Below, piece after piece: positions 34,963-42,988 of a stretch of 64,000 nt of DNA. The stretch's first letter is position 1, and the number at the start of each line of letters is the position of its first letter. Under the pieces are notes generated by a model. That model saw only the letters and a program-made list of their open reading frames with translations, was not told where the DNA came from and ran no database searches. The position numbers and the translations under genes are program-made. Source of the stretch: Bog-105 sp965277855 (GTDB lineage: Bacteria; Acidobacteriota; Terriglobia; Bryobacterales; Bryobacteraceae); contig OZ255847.1 in assembly GCA_965277855.1 (NCBI GenBank), forward strand, positions 6,014,001-6,078,000, in the 5' to 3' direction.

Positions 34963-36138
34963 CTAATTTATGTGCTGTTGGAGCAGAGCGAACAGATTAC
35001 TGCTGGTTTTGACTACGTCGAAGTGGTTACAAAAACAATGGCGCGCGTTTGTGTGCATGGATGCGATTTGCACGGCAGGCTGTTCGGCCCACGTCTTCAG
35101 GAGTCGGGTGATTCCGGCCACGTTGTCGCTTTCGGCAAATCCCGCTCGATCAGCTACAACTTCGCGCCAAATGTTCACCTTATCTGTAATAAGCACAGGC
35201 ACACCGCAGGCTAGGGCTTCCACCACCGAGATTCCAAAATTTTCCTGATGGGAAGGCAAGATATAGGCTTCCGCGCTCCGGATCGCATCCCATTTCCTCT
35301 CGCGGTATAGAGGCCCGGTCCAGACCAGGTCTCGGCTTATGCCTAGCCGTGATGCCACTCTCTTCAGTTCCATGACATAGTTATCCTCGCCGGGGCCGGC
35401 GATCATAAGCGCGTGGTCCTTGAACTGTTCTCGGCAGTTTGCCAGAGCACAAAGAAGGATATCGATGCCCTTTTTCTCGTGGATGCGGGCCAGGAACAGT
35501 AAGAATTTGCGGGAGGCCAAAGCTGGGAATGCACAGTTCAGCTCCTGTTTGGCTTGCTTCAGATCCGTCAATCCTCCGGGCGTCAACGCGGGATCAGCGA
35601 TGCCGTAGCCGGTGATTTGTTCTTTGCATTGATATGGCCAGAAAGCACCCCGCGAAAGCAGCCGCTCCTCTTCGGTTGTGAAGAGAACGGCCGCGGCGTC
35701 TCGCATCACCTTCCGTTCAAACAGGAGCCAGTAGGCTGTCTTCTTCGTCTGTTTATGCGGATATCTGCGCTGGAACCATGGATCGAGCGCTCCGTGAGTG
35801 AAGACAAAATATGGCACCTTTGACCGGACTGCGGCGCGCCTGACTGCGGCACTGAAATACATCCAGATACCATCGGCGATTACGGCATCGAATCTATGCA
35901 CGTTTGCCGCTAGCCAGGAATCCAGCCGGCGAGAATATCCGAATTTTCCGTATCGGCCAGGCCCGATAGCGTTGATATGGAAATCCATCGTCTTCAGCCA
36001 AGAGGCGGCAGGGGCATCGAGACACGTTACTTCCAGTTGATGACCGCGAGCCGCGGCTTGGCCGGCTATGTTCCTGACGCCCTCCACGGGCCCTCCCCAA
36101 GCAGGATTCATCGTCCGTATTACGTGAAGGATTTTCAT
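34963..36138 (-). CDS. Glycosyltransferase family 4
   Basis: This 391-aa GT-B enzyme has MKILHVIRTMNPAWGGPVEGVRNIA at its N terminus, a typical GT4 acceptor-domain opening. The C-terminal donor site has KFLLFLARIHEKKGIDILLCAL, LMIAGPGEDNYVMELKR and the EX7E segment PSHQENFGISVVEALACGVP. It is the first structural gene of the cluster after the regulators, about 70 bp downstream of the ribbon-helix-helix gene's end. The sugar specificity cannot be read from sequence. Confidence 0.88.
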   Translation of the reverse strand: MKILHVIRTMNPAWGGPVEGVRNIAGQAAARGHQLEVTCLDAPAASWLKTMDFHINAIGPGRYGKFGYSRRLDSWLAANVHRFDAVIADGIWMYFSAAVRRAAVRSKVPYFVFTHGALDPWFQRRYPHKQTKKTAYWLLFERKVMRDAAAVLFTTEEERLLSRGAFWPYQCKEQITGYGIADPALTPGGLTDLKQAKQELNCAFPALASRKFLLFLARIHEKKGIDILLCALANCREQFKDHALMIAGPGEDNYVMELKRVASRLGISRDLVWTGPLYRERKWDAIRSAEAYILPSHQENFGISVVEALACGVPVLITDKVNIWREVVADRAGFAESDNVAGITRLLKTWAEQPAVQIASMHTNARHCFCNHFDVVKTSSNLFALLQQHIN

Positions 36139-36205
36139 CGTGGTCGGCTGTTTGCGGCAGAGATCAGGGACTAACTGTCTTGGGTGTACCGGGAACTTCG
36201 ATCTC

Positions 36206-36493
36206 TTATTCCGACAAAGGAACTTTCGCAGTGCTCTGCGGCTCTTGCCGGTTGTGGTGGATTTCGTTGAGTTGAATCGCCAATCTTTCTATGCGGCTTT
36301 CGAGCTCGTTCACCCGTGAATGCAGAGAACCTCCCGGAACTTGCTCTGGTTGGTGGAGTAAGAGGTTGATCCCAGCGCGGACCATTTCAGAAACGGTGCG
36401 AATGCCTTTCGCATAGCAAAGATCGCGAAACCGGTCGTATTCTTCCTCGGTCAGTCGAAAGCTAACCAGTTTACAGCGGATATCCATGGACAT
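36206..36493 (-). CDS. Small ribbon-helix-helix-like protein
   Basis: This protein of about 95 aa has an N terminus (KLVSFRLTEEEYDRFRDLCYAKG) that looks like a MetJ/Arc-type ribbon-helix-helix DNA-binding fold. A helical, coiled-coil-like segment follows (SRVNELESRIERLAIQLNEI), probably for dimerisation. It directly follows the antiterminator gene in the presumed operon, so a regulatory role in the exopolysaccharide cluster is likely. The ATG at 36493 is chosen because upstream residues do not fit the fold; a second in-frame ATG at 36487 is equally plausible. Confidence 0.6.
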   Translation of the reverse strand: MSMDIRCKLVSFRLTEEEYDRFRDLCYAKGIRTVSEMVRAGINLLLHQPEQVPGGSLHSRVNELESRIERLAIQLNEIHHNRQEPQSTAKVPLSE

Positions 36494-36561
36494 GTAATAA
36501 AAATGGGGAAACGGTAAGTAAGGTGAGGCGATCGGTACCGCTAAAGGCGCGCCCCACAACT

Positions 36562-37083
36562 TCAGAGTGCCGCTACCCAGTCGTGGTCGACTTCGACCGA
36601 GACGGAGCGCTGCAGAATCGAGAGTGAAACAACAAAGCGCCAGTTAGATTTCTTCTTAAGCAGGATGCCTTGGACTCCGGTGAGGGAACCGTGCTTGATT
36701 CGAACCGGCTGACCCTCGTGGAGAAAAGGGCATGGTTCGGCCGCCAGACCGGAGCGCAGAACGATTTGGATGGCTTCGAGTTCGGCGTCGTCTACAGGGG
36801 CAGGTTCATTACCGAAACCGATGATTCCCACTACGCCGGGCGTGGTGATGATGGGCAGCCGCTCCTTAACATCAAAGCGGGCGAACACGTAGCCTGGAAA
36901 CAACGGCAGCGAGGTTTGAACAACTCTATCGGACCACCGGCAGCGAGTCTGATAGGAGGGAAGATACGACGTATAGCCTTTGGCTTCGAGAGCAGTGGTG
37001 ACGACCTTTTCGCGATGAGATCCCGTGCGTATGGCATACCAGGGATGGACTGCAGACAAATTTTGGGCGTGTAAACAGGCCAT
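36562..37083 (-). CDS. UpxY/NusG-family transcription antiterminator
   Basis: This 173-aa NusG paralog has an NGN domain opening PWYAIRTGSHREKVVTTALE, continuing through LPSYQTRCRWSDRVVQTSLPLFPGYVFARF, and a C-terminal KOW-like segment (PVRIKHGSLTGVQGILLKKK). A strong Shine-Dalgarno (ggaggttttc) precedes the ATG at 37083, so the longer ORF reaching 37296 is rejected. Proteins of this kind (UpxY, RfaH, LoaP) bind RNA polymerase and prevent termination within their own long polysaccharide operons. As first gene of a roughly 20-kb one-direction cluster it fits that role. Confidence 0.88.
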   Translation of the reverse strand: MACLHAQNLSAVHPWYAIRTGSHREKVVTTALEAKGYTSYLPSYQTRCRWSDRVVQTSLPLFPGYVFARFDVKERLPIITTPGVVGIIGFGNEPAPVDDAELEAIQIVLRSGLAAEPCPFLHEGQPVRIKHGSLTGVQGILLKKKSNWRFVVSLSILQRSVSVEVDHDWVAAL

Positions 37084-37352
37084 GAAAACCTCCGAGAACT
37101 GTTTGCGTGAGGCGTGTGGATTTCTGGACAAGCTTCGCCCCTTCAATCCCAGGCTTGAATCTCCAAAATAAGTGTGCGTTAAACAACGCGCACTTTCATC
37201 GCTTCGGTCACGTAGTTCTGTTTGCGGAACACCGCGACCGACGCTTTTGTGATTTGGTGTACAACTGTGATACCACGTTTTACGTGGACGATCCAAGAAA
37301 ATGGTAGATCGTTCGTACTAGCGCTACAGTTCCGCGTTCGTACTAGGACTTC
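37084..37352 (-). promoter_or_regulatory. Leader region of the exopolysaccharide operon
   Basis: About 270 bp separate the antiterminator start from the degenerate IS66. They hold the presumed promoter and 5' leader of the whole cluster. Visible elements are a small hairpin (CCACG-tttta-CGTGG at 37274-37288) and an 11-bp direct repeat GTTCGTACTAG at 37311-37321 and 37336-37346. I found no ops/JUMPstart-like sequence. The -10 and -35 boxes cannot be placed with confidence. Confidence 0.35.
37311..37346. repeat. Two direct copies of GTTCGTACTAG, 25 bp apart
   Basis: The 11-bp sequence GTTCGTACTAG occurs at 37311-37321 and again at 37336-37346. It lies between the leader of the antiterminator gene and the left end of the degenerate IS66. 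It could be a pair of protein-binding sites in the promoter region or scar sequence from mobile-element insertion. Confidence 0.5.
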
Positions 37353-37513
37353 GTAAGCGCCCGGTCAATCTTTCAATTACCCCTAATCGAAATCCAATGA
37401 CGAAGCCCACATCGTATCTATCACGTGAACACCGGGAACAAAGCGACTGGGGTGTTGCTTTTAAGCGGCCAAGCGTGTTAACTGGCTTGTGTAGCCTAGC
37501 TATGCGGCAGCAG

Positions 37514-38481
37514 TTAGAAGAGTTTCTGAATGGAGTGCTCCGGGATGTGTGCAAGCACGTCGTGGAACCAAGCGAAGGGGTCGATTTTATTCAGTTCGCA
37601 TGAGCTCACAAAGCTGCGCAGGATCGCCATCGTTTTTCCGCCGCGATCACTGCCAAGAAAGGTCCAGTTGCGTCGGCCGACAGCTATGCCGCGCAGGGAA
37701 CGTTCCGTCCGGTTGCGGGTGGCTGCGCGGCAAAGCGCGGAGTTATTGGAGCCGCTGTATCAGCAACTGAAGGGGTTTGTGTTGTGCTTCAAGGTAGTCG
37801 GGACCGACGACACGCCGGTGAAGGTGTTGGATCGCCTTCTGCCGCACACGCGAACGGGAAGATTGACAACTCCAGGCCAAAGCGGCGAAAGATCTTCGCT
37901 TGCCGATGCACCGGTGAATCATCCGCCACTTTGCTCACAATCACCTGCGCCAGCAGACTGGCCGACGCAGTGCTCTTCTCGATCGGCTGGGCTGGTTTGC
38001 TGGCGGTCCGGATCTTGCATGCGCAGGCGTACTGCTGGTATCTTCGATCACCAGCATCTGCGCCGGAACAGATTCGTAGCGTTCGCTGAGTTCTTCGCCT
38101 ATGTGACGCAAAGCCTGCTGACAATCTGAGGAGTGCCTATCGGCCTCCGTCAGATCGTGAACGATGCGCTCGCGCTTGAGGTGCCGCGGCAGCGCTTACC
38201 TCCGCGCGGCTTCTTCTCGCCGCTCGTACTCGCAGCCGGTGGATCGGGATCTCAATCCTCGCCCTTGCGTTCTTGTTCTGCCACGGTTGCGGTATCAATG
38301 CCGAGTTCCCGGGCAAATAGCGCCAACTGATCGGCGCTAATCTGCCGCTGCAGGCACCGCTCTTGGCCGCCAGCAACTGGCGTAACAGACGTTGCGTTTT
38401 ATCCAGTTGCGCCGTTAGATCGACCAGCATCTGTTGCAGAACCTTGGGATCTTCCAGCAGGCTCTGGGCATTGATCGGCAC
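37514..38481 (-). pseudogene. IS66 TnpC transposase, deleted, frameshifted and with an inverted core
   Basis: The N terminus (AQSLLEDPKVLQQMLVDLTA, LLRQLLAAKSG) and the part ending AKIFRRFGLELS are on the minus strand in changing frames. The C terminus (RTERSLRGIAVGRRNWTFLG through CELNKIDPFAWFHDVL) is also on the minus strand. Between them, from about 37715 to 37866, the plus strand encodes AELLEPLYQQLKGFVLCFKV and VGTDDTPVKVLDRLLPHTRTGR, which is the TnpC core in reverse orientation. The catalytic stretch after HTRTGR is missing. The intact copy at 45422 provides the comparison. Confidence 0.8.
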
Positions 38482-38545
38482 TAAGTTGATTGTAAGTGCA
38501 ATTCGGTGCTTTTTAAAGCAAAATTATTAGTAACCCGAAATGTTT

Positions 38546-38911
38546 TTATGCGGCGTTCGTTCTCTTCCGCTCGTAGCGCTTGCGCCGCCTCGCCTGGCTC
38601 AGATCGATACCGCTCAATAACGCGCTCAACTCCTGCGCTGTGATCTCAGTGCGGCGTTCCTCGCCCTCGCCGAACGGCATCGCGTACGTACCTTCCTCCA
38701 ACCGCTTCGCCCAAATCGCGAATCCATCGCGATCCCAATGAAAAAGTTTTACGCGATCTCTTCTGCGATTGGAAAAGACGGCCAAATGGCCAGCTAGTGC
38801 ATCCAGTTTCATTACGTTGGTCACCAAACCGTGCAGACCGTCGAAGCTCCGCCGCATGTCGCAAGGCACCGTGCATAGGTGCACACGCACGCTCGCGGGA
38901 AGGCCGATCAC
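38546..38911 (-). CDS. tnpB: IS66 accessory protein TnpB
   Basis: This protein of about 122 aa has the IS66 Orf2 pattern VRVHLCTVPCDMRRSFDGLHGLV, FSNRRRDRVKLFHWDRDGFAIWAKRLE and a final LSALLSGIDLSQARRRKRY. TnpB is required for IS66 transposition, but its biochemical role is uncertain. The GTG at 38911 overlaps the tnpA stop, as in the intact copy; the longer ORF upstream is out of family. The frame is intact although the element is dead. Confidence 0.8.
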   Translation of the reverse strand: MIGLPASVRVHLCTVPCDMRRSFDGLHGLVTNVMKLDALAGHLAVFSNRRRDRVKLFHWDRDGFAIWAKRLEEGTYAMPFGEGEERRTEITAQELSALLSGIDLSQARRRKRYERKRTNAA

Positions 38912-39198
38912 CGCGCGTCCCGCAAGGCCTCGAACACTACGCGCAAACTCTGTACATCGGCCGGGATGTGCAGCACCTCGCCACTGCTCAACGTGAGCTC
39001 GAACTGGGCCGCCGGTTTTGTCTCCACCAATGCGAACGACATCGGCTTGTCCTTGCTCAAGTGCTGACGCCACCAGTAAAACGAGTGCTCCGTCAAGTTT
39101 CGTTCCCCGCAGAAATCGCGAACCGGTTTCCCGCTTGCTTCCTGTTCAGCAATTACAACGCGCCAATATTCTTTTCGCTCACTTTGCTTCTTCTTCAT
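38908..39198 (-). CDS. tnpA: IS66 protein TnpA (helix-turn-helix)
   Basis: This 96-aa protein has the TnpA pattern of IS66: a helix-turn-helix region EYWRVVIAEQEASGKPVRDFC, then NLTEHSFYWWRQHLSK and a C-terminal beta part (FELTLSSGEVLHIPADV). It presumably binds the element's ends. It shows only moderate similarity to the tnpA of the intact IS66 at 47394, so the two IS66 elements are different species, not copies of each other. Confidence 0.8.
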   Translation of the reverse strand: MKKKQSERKEYWRVVIAEQEASGKPVRDFCGERNLTEHSFYWWRQHLSKDKPMSFALVETKPAAQFELTLSSGEVLHIPADVQSLRVVFEALRDAR

Positions 39199-39250
39199 GC
39201 CCCCACTATGGCGTCACCCAAACATTCGCGCTAGTTGTGTTCACGTGATG

Positions 39251-40060
39251 GATACTATAGTAAGCACTGTGCGAGCCGCAACGCGAGTGAACATCTTTCT
39301 ATAAAGCGAACTTCTAACTCAGACCTATAGTTGCAAAGAGGGCCAACTGTGCCTGACGACGCGCGCGTTACTTGCGAGTGGGTTCGGGTCGTTCAATCAT
39401 CTGAATCTTCAGTACTGTCTTACTCGCGTCAGCTATCGCAGCTTTTCACACCGTCCGGCTGAACGTGATGATTGCTGCAGGTTCGGAGGTTTGCTTACCC
39501 ACGGTGTCTGTACACACGTGCTGACGCACTCCATTACCCCCAGCTGTTCGACGCGCTCGCGCCTTAAGAGGCGCGAGCGCGTCGAACAGCGTGAAGACCT
39601 CACTCTCGGAGAGCTGCCCCTAGAGAGTGAACGTACACGCTTTACCATGCTTGTCAAATGCAGCCTTCATCTTCGCGCCCGAGCCCAAGACGAATAGGCT
39701 GTCTCCTGTGATGGGATACGACCTTTTTAAATCAGCTTCGTTGATTTGAGCAAACAGAACATTCGTGAAGATCGAAGCAGCCATCGCAGACCGCAACTCA
39801 AGAGTCATTGTGGGCAAGTTTACCGCTTCGCAGCGCGCGCCGCGTAACAGCAAAGTAGTGTTTGATTTTTCTTGAAAGCTGGACAAAGCGTTGGTCGGCG
39901 AAAAATGTTAAAGAAATCCGCCTCAGCGCCATCTGCCGTGAGCGGAAGCAGATGCCCAGATTTGATGTAAGCCTTGGAATTACGGCATCGTTATAGAATC
40001 AGTGGAATGTCGTCTCTTGCGTGAGGTGCTGGAGTCATTCGCGAGTGCCATTGCTACCCA
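39251..40060. other. Gene-poor stretch with a strong hairpin
   Basis: I see no convincing gene in these 810 bases. One 88-codon minus frame (39886-39620) and a few shorter frames show no recognisable motif. The only clear structure is the perfect 22-bp hairpin at 39543-39590. Base composition is more AT-rich and irregular than in the flanking genes, which fits decayed sequence between two dead mobile elements. Confidence 0.5.
39543..39590. repeat. Perfect 22-bp inverted repeat with 4-base loop
   Basis: The arms 39543-39564 and 39569-39590 are exact reverse complements of 22 bases, starting GCTGTTCGACGCGC and ending at a TAAG loop. The outer pair g-c is the last match; the next bases do not pair. 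There is no T-run on either side, so an intrinsic terminator is not supported. A structured transposon end, a REP-like unit, a recombination site or an RNA hairpin are possible. Confidence 0.9.
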
Positions 40061-41372
40061 CCGGAAATGGTTCGTGTAACATTGTTTCTGTAATTTGACT
40101 CCAAAACAAAACGAGGGCCTCTTGTTTTGGCGGGCCAAGTTTGATTTCCTTTTATGAACGACCAAATTCATGACAAGGAGCAAACTATGGCCTCCAGGCT
40201 GACGATAACGTAAGTGAGAATGTGGTTCAACTGCTTTGTGAAAGCGGGCTTGGCGGATGCGATGCGGCTGATGCTGAATGAGGCGATGCTGGCCCGTACC
40301 AACGGACCGACAGCGGCGCGGGCATGCCAACGGCTCAAGCCGAAGACTCTAAGCACACGGGTAGGCGAACTCGCTTTGCAGGTGCCCCAGGTGCAGGGCG
40401 AGGTGGAGTTTTATCCTTCGGCTCTGGAGCGCGGCGTGCGGAGCGAGCGAGCGCTGAAGTGGGCCATTGCCGAGATGTACGTCAAAGGCTTATCGACCCG
40501 GAAGGTGACGGCGGTAAGGAGCGAGCTGTGCGGGCTGGAAGTGTCCAGCACTCAGGTCAGCCGGGCTACCCGGCTGCTCGATGAGGAGCTGAACGAGTGG
40601 CGCAACCGGCCGCTCGGAGAGATGCCGTATGTGTTCCTGGATGCGCGCTATGAAAAGATCCGGCACGGTGGATCGGTGGTCTCCTGCGCCCTACTGATGG
40701 CCTTTGGAGTCGATGAAAGCGGGCATCGCACGGTATTGGGGGTGAGCGTGTCGCTGAGCGAACCGGAGATGCACTGGCGAGACTTTTTCGCCGGCTTGCA
40801 GGCGCGCGGATTGTCCGGCGTGCGCTTGCTGATCAGCGACGATCATGCCGGCCTGAAAGCGGCGCGGGAGGCCCGTTTTCCCGGCTTGCCCTGGCAACGC
40901 TGCCAGTTTCATCTGCAGCAGAATGCCGGTCACTATGTGCCGCGGCTCGATATGCACCGCGAGGTGGCCGCCGATCTGCGGGCCATCTTTGAATCGACGG
41001 ATCGGCTGGATGCCGAGCGCCGTTTGCGCCAGACCGTGGACAAATATGCACAGCGCGCACCGAAGCTGAGCCGCCTGGATGGAGGCTAACGTGGCCGACA
41101 GCTTCACTGTGTTTACTTTCCCGCCGACGCACCGTCGGCGCTTGCGTACTTCGAACTTGATGGAGCGAGTCAGCAAAGAACTAAAGCGTTGCACCCGCGT
41201 GGCCACTTTGTTTCCGAACGAAGCCTCGCTGCTTCGTCTCGTCAGCGCGGTACTCATGGAGATTAGTGAGGAATGGGAGACTGAGAAGACTTACTTGGGA
41301 ATGAATAACTTGCACCCGCCCGAACAAGATTAATCGAATTTACAAAAAGGATGTTGCTTTATCCGGAAATGG
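40061..41372 (+). mobile_element. IS256-family element, degenerate, with flanking direct repeat
   Basis: An IS256-type transposase pseudogene is bracketed by imperfect inverted ends: GTAACATTGTTTCTGTAATT from 40076, against the complement of GCAACATCCTTTTTGTAAATT ending at 41357. Just outside, CCGGAAATGG occurs as a direct repeat at 40061-40070 and 41363-41372. This may be the target-site duplication, although 8-9 bp is usual for IS256 and a few bases separate it from the inverted ends. The element is about 1.3 kb, the expected size. Confidence 0.6.
40214..41333 (+). pseudogene. IS256/MULE-type transposase, several frameshifts
   Basis: The main frame (291 codons from 40214) carries the IS256 core: KPKTLSTRVGELALQVPQVQGE, the first catalytic Asp in VFLDARYEKIR, the second in LLISDDHAGLKAAR, and the zinc-like C-x2-H segment WQRCQFHLQQN. 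A slip near 41080 moves to the frame that continues EANVADSFTVF and the Glu region SNLMERVSKELKRCTRVATLFP. Near 40290 the expected GHANG motif lies in yet another frame, so the N-terminal part is also broken. It is inactive. Confidence 0.82.
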
Positions 41373-41394
41373 CTAAAAAAAGAAATTAAAGCGA

Positions 41395-41860
41395 TCTGGG
41401 AGGGGTCGCGAGCCACGCGCGTTTGTCGAGCCGAATGCCACCGGTAATCGATATTGGGGCAACGCAAATCTTTGTAGGGGCACCTCCCGATCGACAGCAT
41501 CCGGTGCCAGGTCCGCCTCGGGCAGGATGCGCTCGGCTAGCCGGTTCCGAACCGCCGGCAAGCGCAGCACCCGGCCGACATTGAACGGCACGTAGCCGAG
41601 CAGATGACCGAAGGCGAACAAGCGACTTGACCGCTGACAGGCAGCGGTAGCGGCTCGCCTCTGCCAGCGCCGCCAAGCTATCGGCGAGGGCCTGCAGATC
41701 CGCGAGGGTCACCAGCCGCAGGTCCTTTCCGACGAGCGCCCGACGTCGGCGTGGAAGGCGCATTGGGTACTGGCCGGCCGGCTACGGAGCCACAGTCCGA
41801 CGAGCTGATCGGAGGAAGCCAACCCAAGCTGCGTCAACAAGGCCAATTCTGTCACGGTTT
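41395..41860 (-). pseudogene. XerC-like tyrosine recombinase, N-terminal fragment
   Basis: The minus strand encodes DQLVGLWLRSRPASTQ and then, across a frame change, VGKDLRLVTLADLQALADSL, AEASRYRCLSAVKSL and LLGYVPFNVGRVLRLPAVRNRLAERILPEAD. This is the SAM-like N-terminal domain of a site-specific tyrosine recombinase. The catalytic domain is absent. It abuts the right end of the IS256 remnant. It differs from the integrase remnant at 4.5-5.5 kb. Confidence 0.65.
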
Positions 41861-42395
41861 TGCCACGGTGGTGTCAGAAACGGGTCTGCATAACGTTGTT
41901 ACCGCAAGTTGTGCGGACCTCGGACGCTCGCGGGCCCAATCGTCCTTGCGTTAAGCGTCGCCCAGCTCAGCAACGTAATCTGCCGTTCGCGCCAACCTCC
42001 ATCAAAGCCGCACGGGTGCGGATTCGAAATTTGGCGCACGAGAAGAGATTAATATCCAGCTGCCGAAGCCATACTTGCGAAATCCTCCCAAGCCACTGAA
42101 TCAGCTTGGGGTTCCGGAAAAAAATAGAACCGCACGACGGATGTATGTGTCCTGCTCCAAATCCAGCGCCAGATGCTTCGATATCGCTTTTATACCAGAC
42201 AATACCCAGAAGTCGAACAGGATGGCAAGGGGCACCGCTTCTCGTTGGCATGAACTCTGTGGAATTGGTTCTCCTTGCTACGGACCGTCGAAAGTGAAGC
42301 CACGGCTCCATAGTAGAGGCAGAAAAGCACCCGTTCCAGGCTCCGTCGGTCCCGCAGCGATAGAACTGATCGCGGCTTTAATACGTAGTTAAGAC
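41861..42395. other. Stretch without a supportable gene
   Basis: No open frame here has a recognisable motif or convincing start. A 114-codon minus frame (42311-41967) shows no family features and is probably chance. The region separates the recombinase fragment from the DUF6624 gene and presumably holds that gene's promoter close to 42396. Confidence 0.4.
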
Positions 42396-42983
42396 ATGCC
42401 AAACGAGGCGCTCCGCGCAGAACTGATCAGATTACGGACCGAAGACCTGCGGGTCAGACAAGAACTGGTCGATGCCGGAGAGCTGGGGGGCAGCTACGTT
42501 CCACGTACGGAGGCAGTGCACACTTATAATGCAGAGCGGCTGAAAGAGATCGTTCAGGAGTATGGCTGGCCGGATGAGCAAATGGTCGGTGAGGATGGAG
42601 CGACAGCGGGGTGGTTCATCGTTCAGCACGCAATTGGATTCCCTGATCTGCAGCGCAAGTGTCTTCAGCTGCTCCAGGATGCGGCGAGCCAGGGCCGAGT
42701 TCCCCGATGGCATGCCGCCTATTTAGAAGACCGGATAGCGATGCAGGAAGGCCGCCCACAACGTTACGGAACACAGTGGATAGATGATTCGTTCGACGGT
42801 CGGGTTCGTCCGTGGAAGCTCGCAAACGCTGAGCGAATTGACGACTTGCGCGCTGAAGTGGACCTTGGGCCGCTTCCGCCGGTCCCCGAACGTGGATCGG
42901 AATTGTCAGCTGAGCAGCAACAAGCGATCCAAACCAATCAGCGCTGGTGGGAGGACTGGTTTGTTAATAAAGGCTGGCAATGA
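42396..42983 (+). CDS. DUF6624 family protein
   Basis: This 195-aa soluble protein has the DUF6624 pattern: an N-terminal helix ELIRLRTEDLRVRQELVDAGEL, then HTYNAERLKEIVQEYGWPDEQMVGEDGA, FIVQHAIGFPDLQRKCLQLLQ and AYLEDRIAMQEGRPQRYGTQW. The function of the family is unknown; members occur in many phyla as stand-alone genes. It stands alone between mobile-element debris and the convergent GntR gene, whose end is only 6 bp away. Confidence 0.8.
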   Translation: MPNEALRAELIRLRTEDLRVRQELVDAGELGGSYVPRTEAVHTYNAERLKEIVQEYGWPDEQMVGEDGATAGWFIVQHAIGFPDLQRKCLQLLQDAASQGRVPRWHAAYLEDRIAMQEGRPQRYGTQWIDDSFDGRVRPWKLANAERIDDLRAEVDLGPLPPVPERGSELSAEQQQAIQTNQRWWEDWFVNKGWQ

Positions 42984-42988
42984 GAATG

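Larger units (their letters stand above)
37353..39250 (-). mobile_element. IS66-family element, degenerate and internally rearranged
   Basis: The three-gene IS66 order tnpA-tnpB-tnpC is present on the minus strand. The left end (gtaagcgcccggtcaa at 37353) resembles the inverted end of the intact IS66 at 45352. The right end is not clear. TnpA and TnpB frames are open, but tnpC is broken, lacks a large central part, and contains an inverted segment. The copy is therefore dead and could move only in trans. Confidence 0.7.

Noticed and set aside
37084..37296. N-terminal extension of the antiterminator
   Set aside because: The ATG at 37083 has a strong ribosome site, and the NGN domain begins shortly after it.
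39620..39886. An 88-codon minus-strand ORF in the gene-poor stretch
   Set aside because: It has no recognisable motif, no clear ribosome site, and lies among mobile-element debris.
41967..42311. A 114-codon minus-strand ORF before the DUF6624 gene
   Set aside because: It has no family features and a composition like random translation.
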